Notes: a model not told the origin generated them from the sequence alone. A stretch of DNA of 64,000 nt from Azospirillum isscasi (GCF_030849505.1 NZ_JAUJFI010000003.1:1-64000); one strand, 5' to 3'. Positions 7,466-16,144 are shown, counted from the stretch's first letter. Made by a program: numbers and translations.

Positions 7466-7672
7466 CTACTCCAACGCGATCTCCCCCTTGATCTCATGCT
7501 CCAGCCCGATGCCTTCGATGGTCAGCACCATGCGGGCCTGGAGCCTCTCGTTGCCCTTCAGCGTTCCGGCCTCCAGCGCTTCGGTCACGGCGTGCTCGAT
7601 CTCGCGCTGCGAGGTGACGCCGACGACCTTCAGGTATTTGCGGATGCCCATGTTGAAGGTGTCGTGGTCCAT
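7466..7672 (-). CDS. DUF6494 family small protein
   Basis: 68 residues starting MDHDTFNMGIRKYLK, with VGVTSQREIEHAV and an acidic end (EIKGEIALE). The pattern matches the DUF6494 family of small soluble alphaproteobacterial proteins of unknown function, and the length fits. A GGAGG lies just upstream of the start. It stands alone between the convergent thiamine-regulated operon and the cytochrome operon, which runs in the same direction upstream. No function can be given. Confidence 0.8.
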   Translation of the reverse strand: MDHDTFNMGIRKYLKVVGVTSQREIEHAVTEALEAGTLKGNERLQARMVLTIEGIGLEHEIKGEIALE

Positions 7673-7736
7673 GATGCTCCTCCCTCTCTGATCGCTCCCG
7701 AGGAGAACCGTTGCGGCAGCGCTTTGTCCCGTCCCG

Positions 7737-8168
7737 TCAGTCGTCCTCGTACAGTCCGCGGGCGGCGTCGCGGTGGCAGGCTTCGCAGTTGGCCTTGGAC
7801 ATCACGTCCTTGCGCAGCCAGACCTCCGGGCGGAAGCGGTGCTCGCGCAGCCACCAGCGCTGCTCGGTGATGCGCAGAAGCGTGGGGTCGCCGCGTCCGG
7901 CGGCGTTGCCGGTCAGATAGGCGCGGATCTCCGCCGCCGGGCCGGGCGGCAGGCTGGCCTTCTCGCCGAAATGGTCGTCCAGCCCGTCCATGATCCGGGT
8001 CCAGCTTCCCGCCGGCAGCAGGCCGGGCTGGAAGGCCATGTGGCATTCGCCGCATTCCTTGCGGGTGGCGTCGTTGGTCACGGGCCGGACGCGCTCGAAC
8101 TCGTTGGCGGAAGCGGCGACGCCGGACAGCAGCAGAAGGGCGGCCGCGGCGGCAAGACGGCGGGGCAT
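7737..8168 (-). CDS. Diheme cytochrome c (DHC)
   Basis: 143 residues with a signal peptide (hydrophobic ~5-20, cleavage near SANEF) and two covalent heme motifs, CGECH (39-43) and CEACH (128-132). A pair of widely spaced CXXCH motifs in a small periplasmic protein next to an SHP and a cytochrome b561 gene is the known DHC arrangement (described in Rhodobacter and Shewanella relatives). It probably passes electrons between the b561 membrane cytochrome and SHP. The start at 8168 was chosen because it begins the signal peptide; an upstream extension would run into the SHP gene region. Last gene of the operon. Confidence 0.85.
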   Translation of the reverse strand: MPRRLAAAAALLLLSGVAASANEFERVRPVTNDATRKECGECHMAFQPGLLPAGSWTRIMDGLDDHFGEKASLPPGPAAEIRAYLTGNAAGRGDPTLLRITEQRWWLREHRFRPEVWLRKDVMSKANCEACHRDAARGLYEDD

Positions 8169-8179
8169 GGCGGGGCTCC

Positions 8180-8614
8180 TCACTGGCCGGAGAGGTAGGT
8201 GATGAAGTCGCCCTTCTCCTGCGCCGTGCAGGCGCGGCCCAGGACGGCGGGGCAATCGCGGTCGAAGCGCTTTTCCACCTCCACGGGGTCGGTGAAGCGC
8301 TTGGGGTTGGCGGAGACGGCCATCGGCTCGATCCCGCGCCCGGTCCGCTGGTGGCGGCCCTGGGCGGTGGGGTCGGGGGTGTGGCAGGCGGCGCAGGCAT
8401 TGGTCTCCGGCTTGCCCCCGCCGTGCGGGCCGAGATAGAGGGCGCGCCCGCGCTCGGCGGAGAAGCCGGCGAAGGCGGGCGATTGCGCCTTCGCCTGGGC
8501 GGCGTAGCCGTCGAGCAGGGCGGTGCGCGCCGGGTTCGGGGCGGCGGCGATGGCGGCCCCCGCGGCGAAGACGGCCAGCGTCGGCAGGATGAAACGGATC
8601 GTGTGGGGCGTCAT
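8180..8614 (-). CDS. Monoheme cytochrome c, SHP type (DUF1924)
   Basis: 144 residues with an N-terminal signal sequence and one heme motif, CAACH (74-78). The segment PMAVSANPKRFTDP further on is characteristic of SHP/DUF1924 cytochromes, in which an asparagine can act as an unusual sixth heme ligand; the Asn in SANP is a candidate. SHPs bind oxygen or NO in the periplasm. The ATG (8612-8614) overlaps the stop of the b561 gene (ATGA), so the two are coupled. The DHC gene follows 11 bases after its stop. Confidence 0.85.
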   Translation of the reverse strand: MTPHTIRFILPTLAVFAAGAAIAAAPNPARTALLDGYAAQAKAQSPAFAGFSAERGRALYLGPHGGGKPETNACAACHTPDPTAQGRHQRTGRGIEPMAVSANPKRFTDPVEVEKRFDRDCPAVLGRACTAQEKGDFITYLSGQ

Positions 8615-9150
8615 GGGGCGATGACCTCCTGGCGGGGGGTGGGACGGGCGCGCCAACCGGCGGCCTTCTTCAGGCCGAGCAGCGCTGCGACCAGGGCGAC
8701 ATGGGCCAGCACGACGGGCAGGGAGACCTCGCCCAACGCCTCGTGCAGCTTTTCCATGGGAACGACGAAATCGGCGACCGCTCCGCTGAGCGCGGCGGCG
8801 CCCACCACGGCCAGCAGCGCCAGCGCCATCCAGGCGAGCAGCGGGCTGCGCTGCCCCCAGGCCCGGGCGTCGCCCATGGCGGCGCGGCGCAGCCAGTCCC
8901 GCGTGGCGGCCATGGCGGGGCGGGGCAGGCGCAGCGGTCCCACCGGCATCAGGACCCCGGCCAGAAGCCGCACCGCCAGCGCGGCCAGCGCCGTGTAGCC
9001 GGCGAACTGGTGCATGGCGTAGGTGTCCTCGTCCCCCGTCAGGTAGGCGACGATGAAGGCGCCCGACAGCGCGGCGTGGAAGGCGAACAGGAACAGCAGC
9101 CGCCCCGGCGTGCGGCGCGCCACGGGGGGACGGGTGTCAGTCGATCCCAT
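8611..9150 (-). CDS. Cytochrome b561-type membrane protein
   Basis: 179 residues with four predicted hydrophobic segments (about 18-38, 50-68, 105-125, 147-163). Histidines sit where heme b ligands are expected in the b561/Ni-hydrogenase b family: HAALSG in the first segment, MHQFAGY in the second, EKLHEALG and VLAHVAL in the last. It would oxidise quinol or another donor and feed the periplasmic DHC and SHP cytochromes encoded next. Its start overlaps the small membrane-protein gene upstream by 14 bases, and its stop overlaps the SHP start, so three genes are coupled. Confidence 0.85.
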   Translation of the reverse strand: MGSTDTRPPVARRTPGRLLFLFAFHAALSGAFIVAYLTGDEDTYAMHQFAGYTALAALAVRLLAGVLMPVGPLRLPRPAMAATRDWLRRAAMGDARAWGQRSPLLAWMALALLAVVGAAALSGAVADFVVPMEKLHEALGEVSLPVVLAHVALVAALLGLKKAAGWRARPTPRQEVIAP

Positions 9151-9292
9151 GATCGCCTCCCGCGACGGCGGCGGTCAGCGTCCAGGCCGTGCGGGCGATG
9201 CCGTCCCCGCCGGCAAGGGCCTGGAAGGTGAAGGCCGCCACGGCGATCACGAGCGTCGCGGCGGCGGTATGGGTCAGCATCCTGCGGATCAT
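9137..9292 (-). CDS. Small single-pass membrane protein of unknown function
   Basis: 51 residues from ATG 9292 (MIRRMLTHTAAATL), with one hydrophobic segment at about 9-26. It overlaps the start of the b561 gene by 14 bases and would be first in the cytochrome operon. GGAGA lies upstream of the ATG. I do not recognise a family. Tight overlap and consistent position suggest a real subunit or assembly helper of the b561 complex, but such short high-GC frames can be spurious. Confidence 0.5.
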   Translation of the reverse strand: MIRRMLTHTAAATLVIAVAAFTFQALAGGDGIARTAWTLTAAVAGGDHGID

Positions 9293-9344
9293 CGGCGGTC
9301 TCCTTGGCGGCGATCGTGTTGCCGCGGAGACTGCGCCGCCCACG

Positions 9345-9383
9345 CTGAACGGAGCCTGAGCGGTCCATTCAGGTGCCGTTCAG
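9345..9383. promoter_or_regulatory. Long dyad between the cytochrome operon and PepSY/RR genes (candidate operator)
   Basis: CTGAACGG (9345-9352) and CCTGA (9355-9359) are mirrored exactly by TCAGG (9369-9373) and CCGTTCAG (9376-9383) around a centre at 9364; 13 of 15 arm positions pair. The right half also contains TTCAGG twice with an 11-bp period, as OmpR-family regulators favour. It lies between two divergent operons, one of which encodes such a regulator. Confidence 0.5.
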
Positions 9384-9431
9384 GCGGCTTTGTGCTAACT
9401 GGACCCGTCCGCCCGTCCGCCGGTTCCGACC

Positions 9432-9773
9432 ATGAACGCCGCCCGCACCATCCTGCTGTCCTTGCTCCTCCTCACCGCCGCCCTGCCGGCGGGTGCGGAC
9501 GACGACCGTGACCACGAGCGGGCGCGGGAGGCGTTGCGCTCGGGCCGGGCGCTGCCGCTGGAGGCCATCCTGGCCCGCGCGCAGGCCGACTTCCCCGGCG
9601 ACATCCTGGACGTGGAATTCGAGGACGATGACGGCCAGATCGTCTACGAGGTCAAGACCATCACCGCCGATGGCCGCCTCCTGAAGCTGAAATACGACGC
9701 CGCCACCGGCGACCTGCTGCGGGTGCGCGGGCGCAACGGAAAAGCCGAGGGCGGCCATCATGGGAAGAGGTGA
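9432..9773 (+). CDS. PepSY domain protein
   Basis: 113 residues. A signal peptide (hydrophobic ~6-20, cleavage near PAGAD) is followed by a charged linker and a single PepSY domain, [29 protein letters not shown] and later YEVKTITADGRLLKLKYDAATGDLL (both across ~39-105). PepSY proteins of this size are periplasmic and often sit beside two-component systems and b-type cytochromes, as here. The downstream response regulator begins five bases after its stop. Its role is probably to bind or modulate a sensor or electron carrier in the periplasm; that is inference. Confidence 0.85.
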   Translation: MNAARTILLSLLLLTAALPAGADDDRDHERAREALRSGRALPLEAILARAQADFPGDILDVEFEDDDGQIVYEVKTITADGRLLKLKYDAATGDLLRVRGRNGKAEGGHHGKR

Positions 9774-9778
9774 GCGCC

Positions 9779-10384
9779 ATGCGCCTGCTCGTCGTCGAGG
9801 ATGACCCGTCCCTCGCCCGCCAGCTTGCCGAGCGTCTGGAGGGCGAGGGCTACGCCGTGGACCGCGCCGCCGATGGCGAGGAGGGGCAATTCCTGGGCGA
9901 GACCGAACCCTACGACGCCATCGTTCTGGACCTGGGGCTGCCGCGGGTGGACGGGCTGACGGTGCTGCGGTCCTGGCGCGCGCAGGGGATCGCCGCGCCG
10001 GTCATCATCCTGACCGCCCGCGGGGCCTGGACGGAAAAGGTCCAGGGCATCGACGCCGGGGCCGACGATTATCTGGCGAAGCCCTTCAGCATGGAGGAGC
10101 TTCTCGCCCGCATCCGCGCGCTGATCCGCCGCTCCAAGGGCCACGCCTCGGCGGAGATCGCCTGCGGCGGGGTGGTGCTGGACACCCGCTCGGGCCGGGT
10201 CACGCTGGACGGGCGCCCGGTGGACCTGACCGGGCACGAGTTCCGCGTGCTCGATTACCTGATGCACCGCAAGGGCCAGCTCGTCTCCCGCACGGAGTTG
10301 ACGGAGCACATCTACGCGCAGGATTTCGACCGCGATTCCAACACCATCGAGGTCTTCGTGGGCCGCCTGCGCCGCAAGCTGGGC
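9779..10384 (+). pseudogene. OmpR-family response regulator, truncated at its C-terminus
   Basis: From ATG 9779 (AAGAGG eight bases upstream) the frame encodes a receiver domain with the acidic pair VVEDD, phospho-acceptor Asp in IVLDLGLPR, conserved Thr in ILTARG and Lys in YLAKPF. An OmpR-type winged helix follows up to NTIEVFVGRLRRKLG (~residue 202). The expected final wing and GxGY-type ending never come. The frame instead runs on to 11413 through sequence that is antisense to another gene. A sensor kinase gene, normally next, is also absent. I read this as the left side of a deletion. If it is a real gene product it lacks part of its DNA-binding wing. Confidence 0.65.
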
Positions 10385-10674
10385 GGCGGCTTGACCGGTG
10401 CGACGGCGGGGGCGATGACCGGCGCCTCCCGCTCCACGACGGCGACCTCGTCCTCCGGCGCGTCGCGCCCGATGATGAAGCGCGCGCCGAGCGCCACGGC
10501 GAAGACCGCGATGACGCCGGCCAGCGCCAGCAGGATGGGATTGACGGCGCGCCCCGGCTTGGCCCGGCCGGGTGCGGCGGGCTTTGCCGCGGGCGTCTTC
10601 TGCGCCGCGGGCATCTTCTGCGATGGCTTGCGTGCCGCTGCCTTCTGGGGCTTGCGCGGCGGTTTTCTGGCCAT
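10312..10674 (-). pseudogene. Lys/Ala/Pro-rich single-pass membrane protein, truncated
   Basis: From ATG 10674 the minus strand encodes a basic N-terminus with repeated KPAAP/ARKP runs, then a clear transmembrane segment (NPILLALAGVIAVFAVALGARF, in part ~46-66), then an acidic stretch ending APVKPP near residue 96. After ~10385 the frame enters the antisense of the response regulator and stops at 10312, so its true C-terminus has been lost at the same junction that truncates the regulator. The family is not recognised. Composition of the first 96 residues is convincingly protein-like. Confidence 0.55.
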
Positions 10675-10793
10675 GGAATGGAATCTCGAACCCTGTGTTC
10701 CGGTTTGCGCGCAGGGTGGCACCCCCGCCCCGTCCCTGCAACAGCGGAGCGGGGTGGAGCCACCCGCCGGCTGCGACTATGCTGTGACCCGCC

Positions 10794-11252
10794 ATGCTCC
10801 GCACCATCGCCATCCTTCTTGTCTTCGCCGCCGCTCAGGCCCTCGCCGCGCCGGCCCTCGCCGCCGAGGTCCGCTGCCCGCCCAGCCTGACCGTGCAGGC
10901 CCAGCCCGAGGCGCCCGGCGGCTGGTCGCCCTACCCGGCGAAGGACCAGCACGCCTTCGCGGGCGTCTCCCTGGTGGAGGGCGAGCGCACCGAGCAAATG
11001 ATCTCCCCCGCCCCGGCGGCGCTGGAGCCGGACCGCAGCCTTCGCCGCGGGCGCTCGGAAACCCGGCAATGGGACTTCCCCGCCGCGCGGCGGAACACCG
11101 TCTTCCTGATCTGCCGCTACGCCGGGACCCAGGCCACGCTGGCGATCGACCTGCCGCGCACGGTGCGGCGCTGCCAGATCACCGAGGAGACCGACGCGCG
11201 GGGCGTGGTTCCGGAGAAGCCCGCGGCGGCGCCGCAGTTCCTCTGCCGGTGA
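10794..11252 (+). CDS. STY0301 family periplasmic protein
   Basis: 152 residues with a signal peptide (cleavage near ALAAE at ~22-24). The mature part has the STY0301-type pattern: EVRCPPSL, GGWSPYPA, an FAGVSLVEG strand, then WDFPA, FLICRYAGTQATLAIDLP and a paired cysteine in RRCQITEE. These are small secreted proteins of unknown function found in many Proteobacteria. It stands alone between the broken response regulator region and trpG. Start supported by the signal peptide. Confidence 0.75.
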   Translation: MLRTIAILLVFAAAQALAAPALAAEVRCPPSLTVQAQPEAPGGWSPYPAKDQHAFAGVSLVEGERTEQMISPAPAALEPDRSLRRGRSETRQWDFPAARRNTVFLICRYAGTQATLAIDLPRTVRRCQITEETDARGVVPEKPAAAPQFLCR

Positions 11253-11348
11253 CGGTCCGCCGATTCGGGGCTCTGACGGGCTGGAAATCCACCGCTCCAG
11301 CGGCTAGGGTACCCGCCTTGGAACAAGGCCGGAACGGTATTCCGGGAG

Positions 11349-11376
11349 ACGACAGGCCGGAAACGACAGGCCGGAA
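11349..11376 (+). repeat. 14-bp tandem repeat in the trpG leader
   Basis: Two exact copies of ACGACAGGCCGGAA (11349-11362 and 11363-11376) end immediately before the first possible trpG start codon. The second copy supplies GGAAGG, a candidate ribosome binding site. No trp attenuator (Trp-rich leader peptide plus terminator) was evident. Confidence 0.6.
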
Positions 11377-11393
11377 GGATGCTGGGGCGCCCC

Positions 11394-11984
11394 ATGCTGC
11401 TGCTCATCGATAACTACGACAGCTTCACCTACAACCTCGTCCATTACCTGGGCGAACTGGGCGCCGAACCGGACGTCCGCCGCAACGACAGCCTGACGGT
11501 GGAGGAGGCCATGGCGCTCCGCCCCGAGGGCATCGTTCTGTCGCCCGGCCCCTGCGATCCGGACAAGGCGGGCATCTGCCTGCCCCTGATCGACGCCGCC
11601 GCGAAGGCCGGCGTGCCGCTGATGGGCGTGTGCCTGGGCCATCAGGCCATCGGGCAGGCGTTCGGCGGCACGGTGCTGCGCGCGCCGGTGCCGATGCACG
11701 GCAAGGTGGACCGCATGTTCCACGAGGGGCGCGGCGTGCTGAAGGGCCTGCCCTCCCCCTTCCGGGCCACCCGCTACCATTCGCTGATCGTCGAGCGCGC
11801 CAGCCTGCCCGCCTGCCTGGAGGTGACGGGGGAGACGGAGGACGGCCTGATCATGGCGCTGTCCCACCGCGAGCTGCCGATCCACGGCGTGCAGTTCCAC
11901 CCGGAAAGCATCGAGAGCGAGCACGGCCACAGGATCCTGGAGAATTTCCTGAACACCACCCGCCGGCTGGAGACCGCCGCATGA
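11394..11984 (+). CDS. trpG: Anthranilate synthase component II (glutamine amidotransferase)
   Basis: 196 residues from ATG 11394; an in-frame ATG at 11379 would add five residues but family proteins begin [15 protein letters not shown] as here. Class I amidotransferase: nucleophile Cys80 in GVCLGHQ, oxyanion motif SPGPCDP, and the His/Glu pair in QFHPES. It supplies ammonia from glutamine to the large subunit TrpE for anthranilate, the first step of tryptophan synthesis. TrpE is not in this window. Its stop overlaps the trpD start (ATGA). The trpGDC order is that described in Azospirillum, where tryptophan also feeds indole-acetic acid production. Confidence 0.96.
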   Translation: MLLLIDNYDSFTYNLVHYLGELGAEPDVRRNDSLTVEEAMALRPEGIVLSPGPCDPDKAGICLPLIDAAAKAGVPLMGVCLGHQAIGQAFGGTVLRAPVPMHGKVDRMFHEGRGVLKGLPSPFRATRYHSLIVERASLPACLEVTGETEDGLIMALSHRELPIHGVQFHPESIESEHGHRILENFLNTTRRLETAA

Positions 11985-13054
11985 GCACGCCGTCCGCGCC
12001 GCACGGCGACCTGACCGACATGAAGGCCATCCTCGCCAGGGTCGCCGCCGGCAACGCCCTGACCGAGGCGGAAGCCTCGCTGGCCTTCGACATCATCATG
12101 TCGGGCAACGCCACACCGTCGCAGATGGGCGGGTTCCTGATGGCGCTGCGCGTCCGCGGCGAGACGGTGGACGAGATCACCGGGGCCGCCCGCGTCATGC
12201 GCGCCAAGGCCATCCCGGTGGAGGCGCCGGACGGCACCATCGACACCTGCGGCACCGGCGGCGACGGGTCGGGCACCTACAACATCTCCACCGCGGCGGC
12301 CATCGTCATCGCCGCCTGCGGCGTGCCGGTCGCCAAGCACGGCAACCGCGCCATGTCGTCCAAGTCGGGCGCCGCCGACGTGCTGGGGGCGCTGGGCGTC
12401 AACCTGGATTGCGACCTGGGTCTGGTGCGCAAGGCCCTGTGGGACGCGCGCATCGGCTTCCTGATGGCGCCGCGCCACCACCTCGCCATGCGCAACGTCG
12501 GCCCGACCCGCGTGGAGCTGGGCACCCGCACCGTCTTCAACCTGCTGGGCCCCCTGTCCAACCCGGCCAGCGCCAAACGCCAGCTTCTCGGCGTCTACGC
12601 GAAGCAATGGGTGGAGCCGCTGGCCCATGTGCTGAAGCGGCTGGGCTCGGAAGCCGCCTGGATCGTCCACGGCTCCGACGGGCTGGACGAGATCACCACG
12701 ACCGGCCCGACCACCGTCGCCCAGTTGAAGGACGGCGAGGTCACCGTGTTCGAGATCGAGCCGGAGCAGGCCGGCATCTTCCGCGCCCGGCCCGAGCATC
12801 TGAAGGGCGGCGACGCCCATGTGAACGCGGAGGCCATCCGCGCGCTGTTCGACGGCGCCCAGGGCGCCTATCGCGACATCGTGCTGCTGAACGCCGCCGC
12901 CGCCCTGCACGTCGCGGGCAAGGCCGGCGACCTGAAGGAGGGCGTGGAGCAGGCCCGCCACGCCATCGACAGCGGGGCCGCGCGCACCGTGCTCCAGCAT
13001 CTCGTGTCCATCACCAATTCGTCCGCCACCACCGAACCGGTTGCCGCGCCATGA
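11981..13054 (+). CDS. trpD: Anthranilate phosphoribosyltransferase
   Basis: 357 residues. It transfers phosphoribose from PRPP to anthranilate, the second step of the tryptophan pathway. Family signatures are intact: [17 protein letters not shown] (PRPP-binding, ~87-103), [43 protein letters not shown] and EITTTGPTT. Length is normal. It overlaps trpG upstream and trpC downstream by four bases each (ATGA), so the three genes are one translational unit. Confidence 0.97.
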   Translation: MSTPSAPHGDLTDMKAILARVAAGNALTEAEASLAFDIIMSGNATPSQMGGFLMALRVRGETVDEITGAARVMRAKAIPVEAPDGTIDTCGTGGDGSGTYNISTAAAIVIAACGVPVAKHGNRAMSSKSGAADVLGALGVNLDCDLGLVRKALWDARIGFLMAPRHHLAMRNVGPTRVELGTRTVFNLLGPLSNPASAKRQLLGVYAKQWVEPLAHVLKRLGSEAAWIVHGSDGLDEITTTGPTTVAQLKDGEVTVFEIEPEQAGIFRARPEHLKGGDAHVNAEAIRALFDGAQGAYRDIVLLNAAAALHVAGKAGDLKEGVEQARHAIDSGAARTVLQHLVSITNSSATTEPVAAP

Positions 13055-13839
13055 GCGACGTCCTGACCCGCATCTGCGACGACAAGCGCGCGCTGGTCCA
13101 AGCCCGCAAGTCCGCCCGTCCCCTGTCCGCGGTGGAGGATGCCGCCCGCAGCGCCGACCCGGCCCGCGGCTTCATCCGCGCCCTGCGCGGCACGGTGGAC
13201 CAGGGCCGTTACGGCCTGATCGCCGAGATCAAGAAGGCCAGCCCGTCCAAGGGGCTGATCCGTCCCGACTTCGACCCGCCCGCGCTTGCCCGCGCCTACC
13301 GCGAGGGTGGCGCCACCTGCCTGTCGGTGCTGACGGACGAGCCCTATTTCCAGGGCTGCGACGACTATCTGCTGGCCGCCCGCGCCGCGGTGGATCTGCC
13401 GGTGCTGCGCAAGGACTTCATGGTCGATCCCTACCAGATCGCCGAATCCCGCGCGCTGGGCGCCGACTGCATCCTCATCATCATGGCGGCGCTGAGCGAC
13501 GCGCAGGCCGCGGAGATCGAGGACGCCGCCATCGCCTGGCGCCTGGACGTGCTGGTCGAGGTGCACAACCGGGAGGAGCTGGACCGCGCACTGGCGCTGA
13601 AGACCCCGCTTCTGGGCGTGAACAACCGGAACCTGAAGACTCTGGCGGTGGACATCGCCACCACGGAGGAGCTGGCCGCCCACGTCCCCGCCGACCGCAT
13701 GCTGGTCGCCGAAAGCGGACTCTACAGCCCGGCGGACCTGTCGCGCATGGCGGCGGTCGGGGCGCGCTGCTTCCTGGTCGGTGAATCGCTGATGCGGCAG
13801 GAGGACGTGACCGCTGCCACCCGCGCCCTGCTCGCCTGA
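13051..13839 (+). CDS. trpC: Indole-3-glycerol phosphate synthase
   Basis: 262 residues, single-function TrpC (no fused TrpF). It closes the indole ring from CdRP in the cytoplasm. TIM-barrel motifs: [14 protein letters not shown] (catalytic Lys and substrate loop, ~57-70), [37 protein letters not shown] and [12 protein letters not shown]. Start overlaps the trpD stop (ATGA). Last gene of the trpGDC unit; trpF, trpB and trpA are elsewhere. Confidence 0.97.
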   Translation: MSDVLTRICDDKRALVQARKSARPLSAVEDAARSADPARGFIRALRGTVDQGRYGLIAEIKKASPSKGLIRPDFDPPALARAYREGGATCLSVLTDEPYFQGCDDYLLAARAAVDLPVLRKDFMVDPYQIAESRALGADCILIIMAALSDAQAAEIEDAAIAWRLDVLVEVHNREELDRALALKTPLLGVNNRNLKTLAVDIATTEELAAHVPADRMLVAESGLYSPADLSRMAAVGARCFLVGESLMRQEDVTAATRALLA

Positions 13840-13875
13840 CATCCAAGCAAAAAAACACTGGGGAGGAGCGACGCC

Positions 13876-14337
13876 GTGCCGAACGTGACCATTGCCCCTG
13901 AAAGCCCGCTCCAGGACGAGGTGATCCGCCTGATCGAGGAGTTGGACCGCTATCTGGGCGACCTGTACCCGGCGGAGAGCAACCACCTGCTGGATCTGCA
14001 ATCGCTGGCTCGTCCGGACATCCGGTTCCTGGTCGCGCGGCGGTCGGGCACCGTGGTCGGCTGCGGGGCCATGCGCATCGACGCCGAAGGCGGCTATGGC
14101 GAGGTCAAGCGGATGTTCGTCCAGCCGACCGCCCGCGGCGGCCAGATCGGGCGCCGCCTGCTGGAACGCATCGAGGAGGAGGCCCGCGCCGCCGGCCTGT
14201 CCCTGCTGCGGCTGGAGACCGGCGTCTATCAGGAGGAAGCCATCGCGCTCTACCGCAAGCAGGGCTTCACCGACCGCGGCCCGTTCGGCCCCTACGGCCC
14301 CGACCCGCTGAGCCTCTTCATGGAGAAAGCCCTATGA
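13876..14337 (+). CDS. GNAT family N-acetyltransferase
   Basis: 153 residues from GTG 13876 with a strong GGGAGGAG upstream. The GNAT fold is evident: [27 protein letters not shown] is motif A with the acetyl-CoA loop (R/Q-x-x-G-x-G/A type), followed by [21 protein letters not shown], the motif B region. The acceptor substrate cannot be predicted. It overlaps moaC by four bases (ATGA) and so is probably co-translated with the molybdenum cofactor genes, though GNATs have no known step in that pathway. Confidence 0.88.
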   Translation: MPNVTIAPESPLQDEVIRLIEELDRYLGDLYPAESNHLLDLQSLARPDIRFLVARRSGTVVGCGAMRIDAEGGYGEVKRMFVQPTARGGQIGRRLLERIEEEARAAGLSLLRLETGVYQEEAIALYRKQGFTDRGPFGPYGPDPLSLFMEKAL

Positions 14338-14831
14338 CCGACCGGCCCGGAAGCGGCTTCACCCATTTCGACGCGGAAGGCCGCGCCGTGATGGTGGACG
14401 TGTCCGACAAGGCGGACACCGAACGCACGGCGACCGCCCGTGGCTCCGTCCTCATGCAGCCGGAGACGCTGGCGCTGATCATGCAGGGCGGCGTGAAGAA
14501 GGGCGACGTCCTGTCGGTGGCCCGGCTGGCCGGCATCATGGGGGCCAAGCGCACGCCGGACCTGATCCCGCTGTGCCACCCGCTGATGCTGACCGCGGTC
14601 AAGGTGGACCTGACCTGCGACCCCGGCCGCAACGCCGTGGACATCACCGCCACCTGCAAACTGAAGGGCCAGACCGGGGTGGAGATGGAAGCGCTGACCG
14701 CCGTGTCGGTCGCGGCGCTCACCGTCTACGACATGTGCAAGGCGGTGGACCGCGGCATGACCATCACCGACGTCCAACTGGTGCACAAGGCCGGCGGCAA
14801 GAGCGGCGAATGGGGAAGCGCCCCCCGATGA
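14334..14831 (+). CDS. moaC: Cyclic pyranopterin monophosphate synthase
   Basis: 165 residues. MoaC converts the MoaA product to cPMP, the first stable intermediate of molybdopterin synthesis. Hallmarks: [18 protein letters not shown] at the N-terminus, [10 protein letters not shown] (His and Cys of the active site, ~76-85) and [23 protein letters not shown] with the conserved Glu-Met-Glu. Length is typical. It overlaps the GNAT gene upstream and moeA downstream by ATGA, so moaC-moeA is one unit. moaA is not present in the window. Confidence 0.97.
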   Translation: MTDRPGSGFTHFDAEGRAVMVDVSDKADTERTATARGSVLMQPETLALIMQGGVKKGDVLSVARLAGIMGAKRTPDLIPLCHPLMLTAVKVDLTCDPGRNAVDITATCKLKGQTGVEMEALTAVSVAALTVYDMCKAVDRGMTITDVQLVHKAGGKSGEWGSAPR

Positions 14832-16045
14832 TCCCGGTCGGTGAAGCCCGCGCCCGCATCCTCGCCGCCTTCACCGCCCTGCCGGCGGAGACGGTGCCGC
14901 TGCCCGACGCGCTGGGGCGCGTCCTGGCGGAGCCCGCCGTCGCCCGCCTGAGCCAGCCGCCCTTCGCCGCCGCCGCCATGGACGGTTGGGCCGTCCGCGC
15001 CGCCGACATCGCCGGGGCTTCCACGGACACGCCCGTCACCCTGCGCCGCCTTGGCGAGGCCGCCGCCGGCCACGCCTTCGCCGGCACGGTCGGCGCGGGC
15101 GAGGCCGTGCGCATCTTCACCGGCGCCCCCCTGCCCGCCGGGGCCGACGCCGTGGTGATGCAGGAGGATTGCGAGGACGCCGGGGACCATGTCCGGGTCG
15201 GCCACGCCGTGCCCGCGGGCCGTTTCGTGCGCCCCGCCGGGCTGGATTTCTCCGCCGGGGAAGAGGTTCTGCCCGAAGGGCGCCGGCTGACCGCCCGCGA
15301 CGTGGCTCTGGCCGCTGGCGCCAACCTGCCCTGGCTGCGCGTCCGTCGCCGCCCGCGGGTGGCCGTGCTCGCCACTGGGGACGAGATCGCCCTGCCCGGC
15401 GACCCGCTGGGGCCGAACCAGATCGTCAGCTCCAACGCGCTCGGCCTTTGCGCCTTGGTGACCAGCCAGGGCGGCATCGCCCACAATCTGGGCGTGGCGA
15501 AGGACGATCCGGAGGAGCTCGCCGCCATGGCCGCCGGGGCGGCGGGCTGCGACCTGCTGGTGACCACGGGCGGGGCCTCGCAGGGCGAGCACGACCATGT
15601 GCGCGACGTGCTGAGCGGGCTGTCGCTGAACTTCTACCGGGTCGCCATGAAGCCCGGTAAGCCGTTGATCTTCGGCACGGCGAACGGTGTGCCGCTGCTC
15701 GGCCTGCCCGGCAACCCGGTGTCCACCGGAGTGGCCGCCGTCCTGTTCCTGGTGCCGCTGCTGCGCCATCTCCAGGGCCTGCCCGCCGAGGGCGCGACGG
15801 TGACGGCGAGGCTCGGCGCGCCGCTGAAGGCCAACGATGGACGGGCCGACTTCCTGCGCGCCACGCTGGCCCCCGGTGCGGACGGCCTGCCGGTCGCCAC
15901 CCCCTTCCCGCGCCAGGACAGCGCGATGATGTCCCGGCTGGCCCGCGCCGATGGACTGATCGTCCGCGAACCGCAGGCCGCCGCCGCCGCCGCCGGAGAC
16001 CGCGTGACGGTGATCCCGCTGAGCGGCGGTGTACTCTCTTTGTAG
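14828..16045 (+). CDS. moeA: Molybdopterin molybdenumtransferase
   Basis: 405 residues. MoeA inserts molybdate into adenylylated molybdopterin in the cytoplasm. Family motifs in order: [16 protein letters not shown] (~44-59), [54 protein letters not shown] and KPGKPLIFG with GLPGNPVST. Length is usual for a single-domain-set bacterial MoeA. Start overlaps the moaC stop. A small 7-bp hairpin (16081-16098) follows its stop by 35 bases. Confidence 0.96.
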   Translation: MIPVGEARARILAAFTALPAETVPLPDALGRVLAEPAVARLSQPPFAAAAMDGWAVRAADIAGASTDTPVTLRRLGEAAAGHAFAGTVGAGEAVRIFTGAPLPAGADAVVMQEDCEDAGDHVRVGHAVPAGRFVRPAGLDFSAGEEVLPEGRRLTARDVALAAGANLPWLRVRRRPRVAVLATGDEIALPGDPLGPNQIVSSNALGLCALVTSQGGIAHNLGVAKDDPEELAAMAAGAAGCDLLVTTGGASQGEHDHVRDVLSGLSLNFYRVAMKPGKPLIFGTANGVPLLGLPGNPVSTGVAAVLFLVPLLRHLQGLPAEGATVTARLGAPLKANDGRADFLRATLAPGADGLPVATPFPRQDSAMMSRLARADGLIVREPQAAAAAAGDRVTVIPLSGGVLSL

Positions 16046-16080
16046 TTCCCGGCAACTCTGTGATCCCTTTTGGGAGTCCT

Positions 16081-16098
16081 ATTCGCAGATGTGCGAAT
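16081..16098 (+). terminator. Short hairpin after moeA
   Basis: ATTCGCA (16081-16087) and TGCGAAT (16092-16098) form a perfect 7-bp stem with a GATG loop, between the moeA stop and the lexA promoter. It has no U-tract, so termination is only a weak inference. Confidence 0.35.
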
Positions 16099-16115
16099 GA
16101 TTTCGCCGGCGGGGC

Positions 16116-16144
16116 TTGACTGGGAATCGGAACCAAACTAGAAC
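16116..16144 (+). promoter_or_regulatory. lexA promoter with overlapping SOS box
   Basis: TTGACT (16116-16121), a 17-bp spacer and TAGAAC (16139-16144) form a sigma-70 promoter. GAAC-N7-GAAC at 16130-16144 is the reverse complement of GTTC-N7-GTTC, the known alphaproteobacterial LexA site. It covers the -10 box, so LexA should repress its own gene and release it on DNA damage. Confidence 0.85.

Noticed and set aside
10678-10700. A GGTTCGAGATTCC string on the minus strand resembling a tRNA T-loop
   Set aside because: The flanking bases do not form a T-stem, and no anticodon arm or acceptor stem is present.
9770-11413. A single 547-residue protein starting with the response regulator
   Set aside because: After ~residue 205 the frame is antisense to one gene and out of frame with the STY0301 gene and the start of trpG; better explained by a deletion that removed the natural stop.
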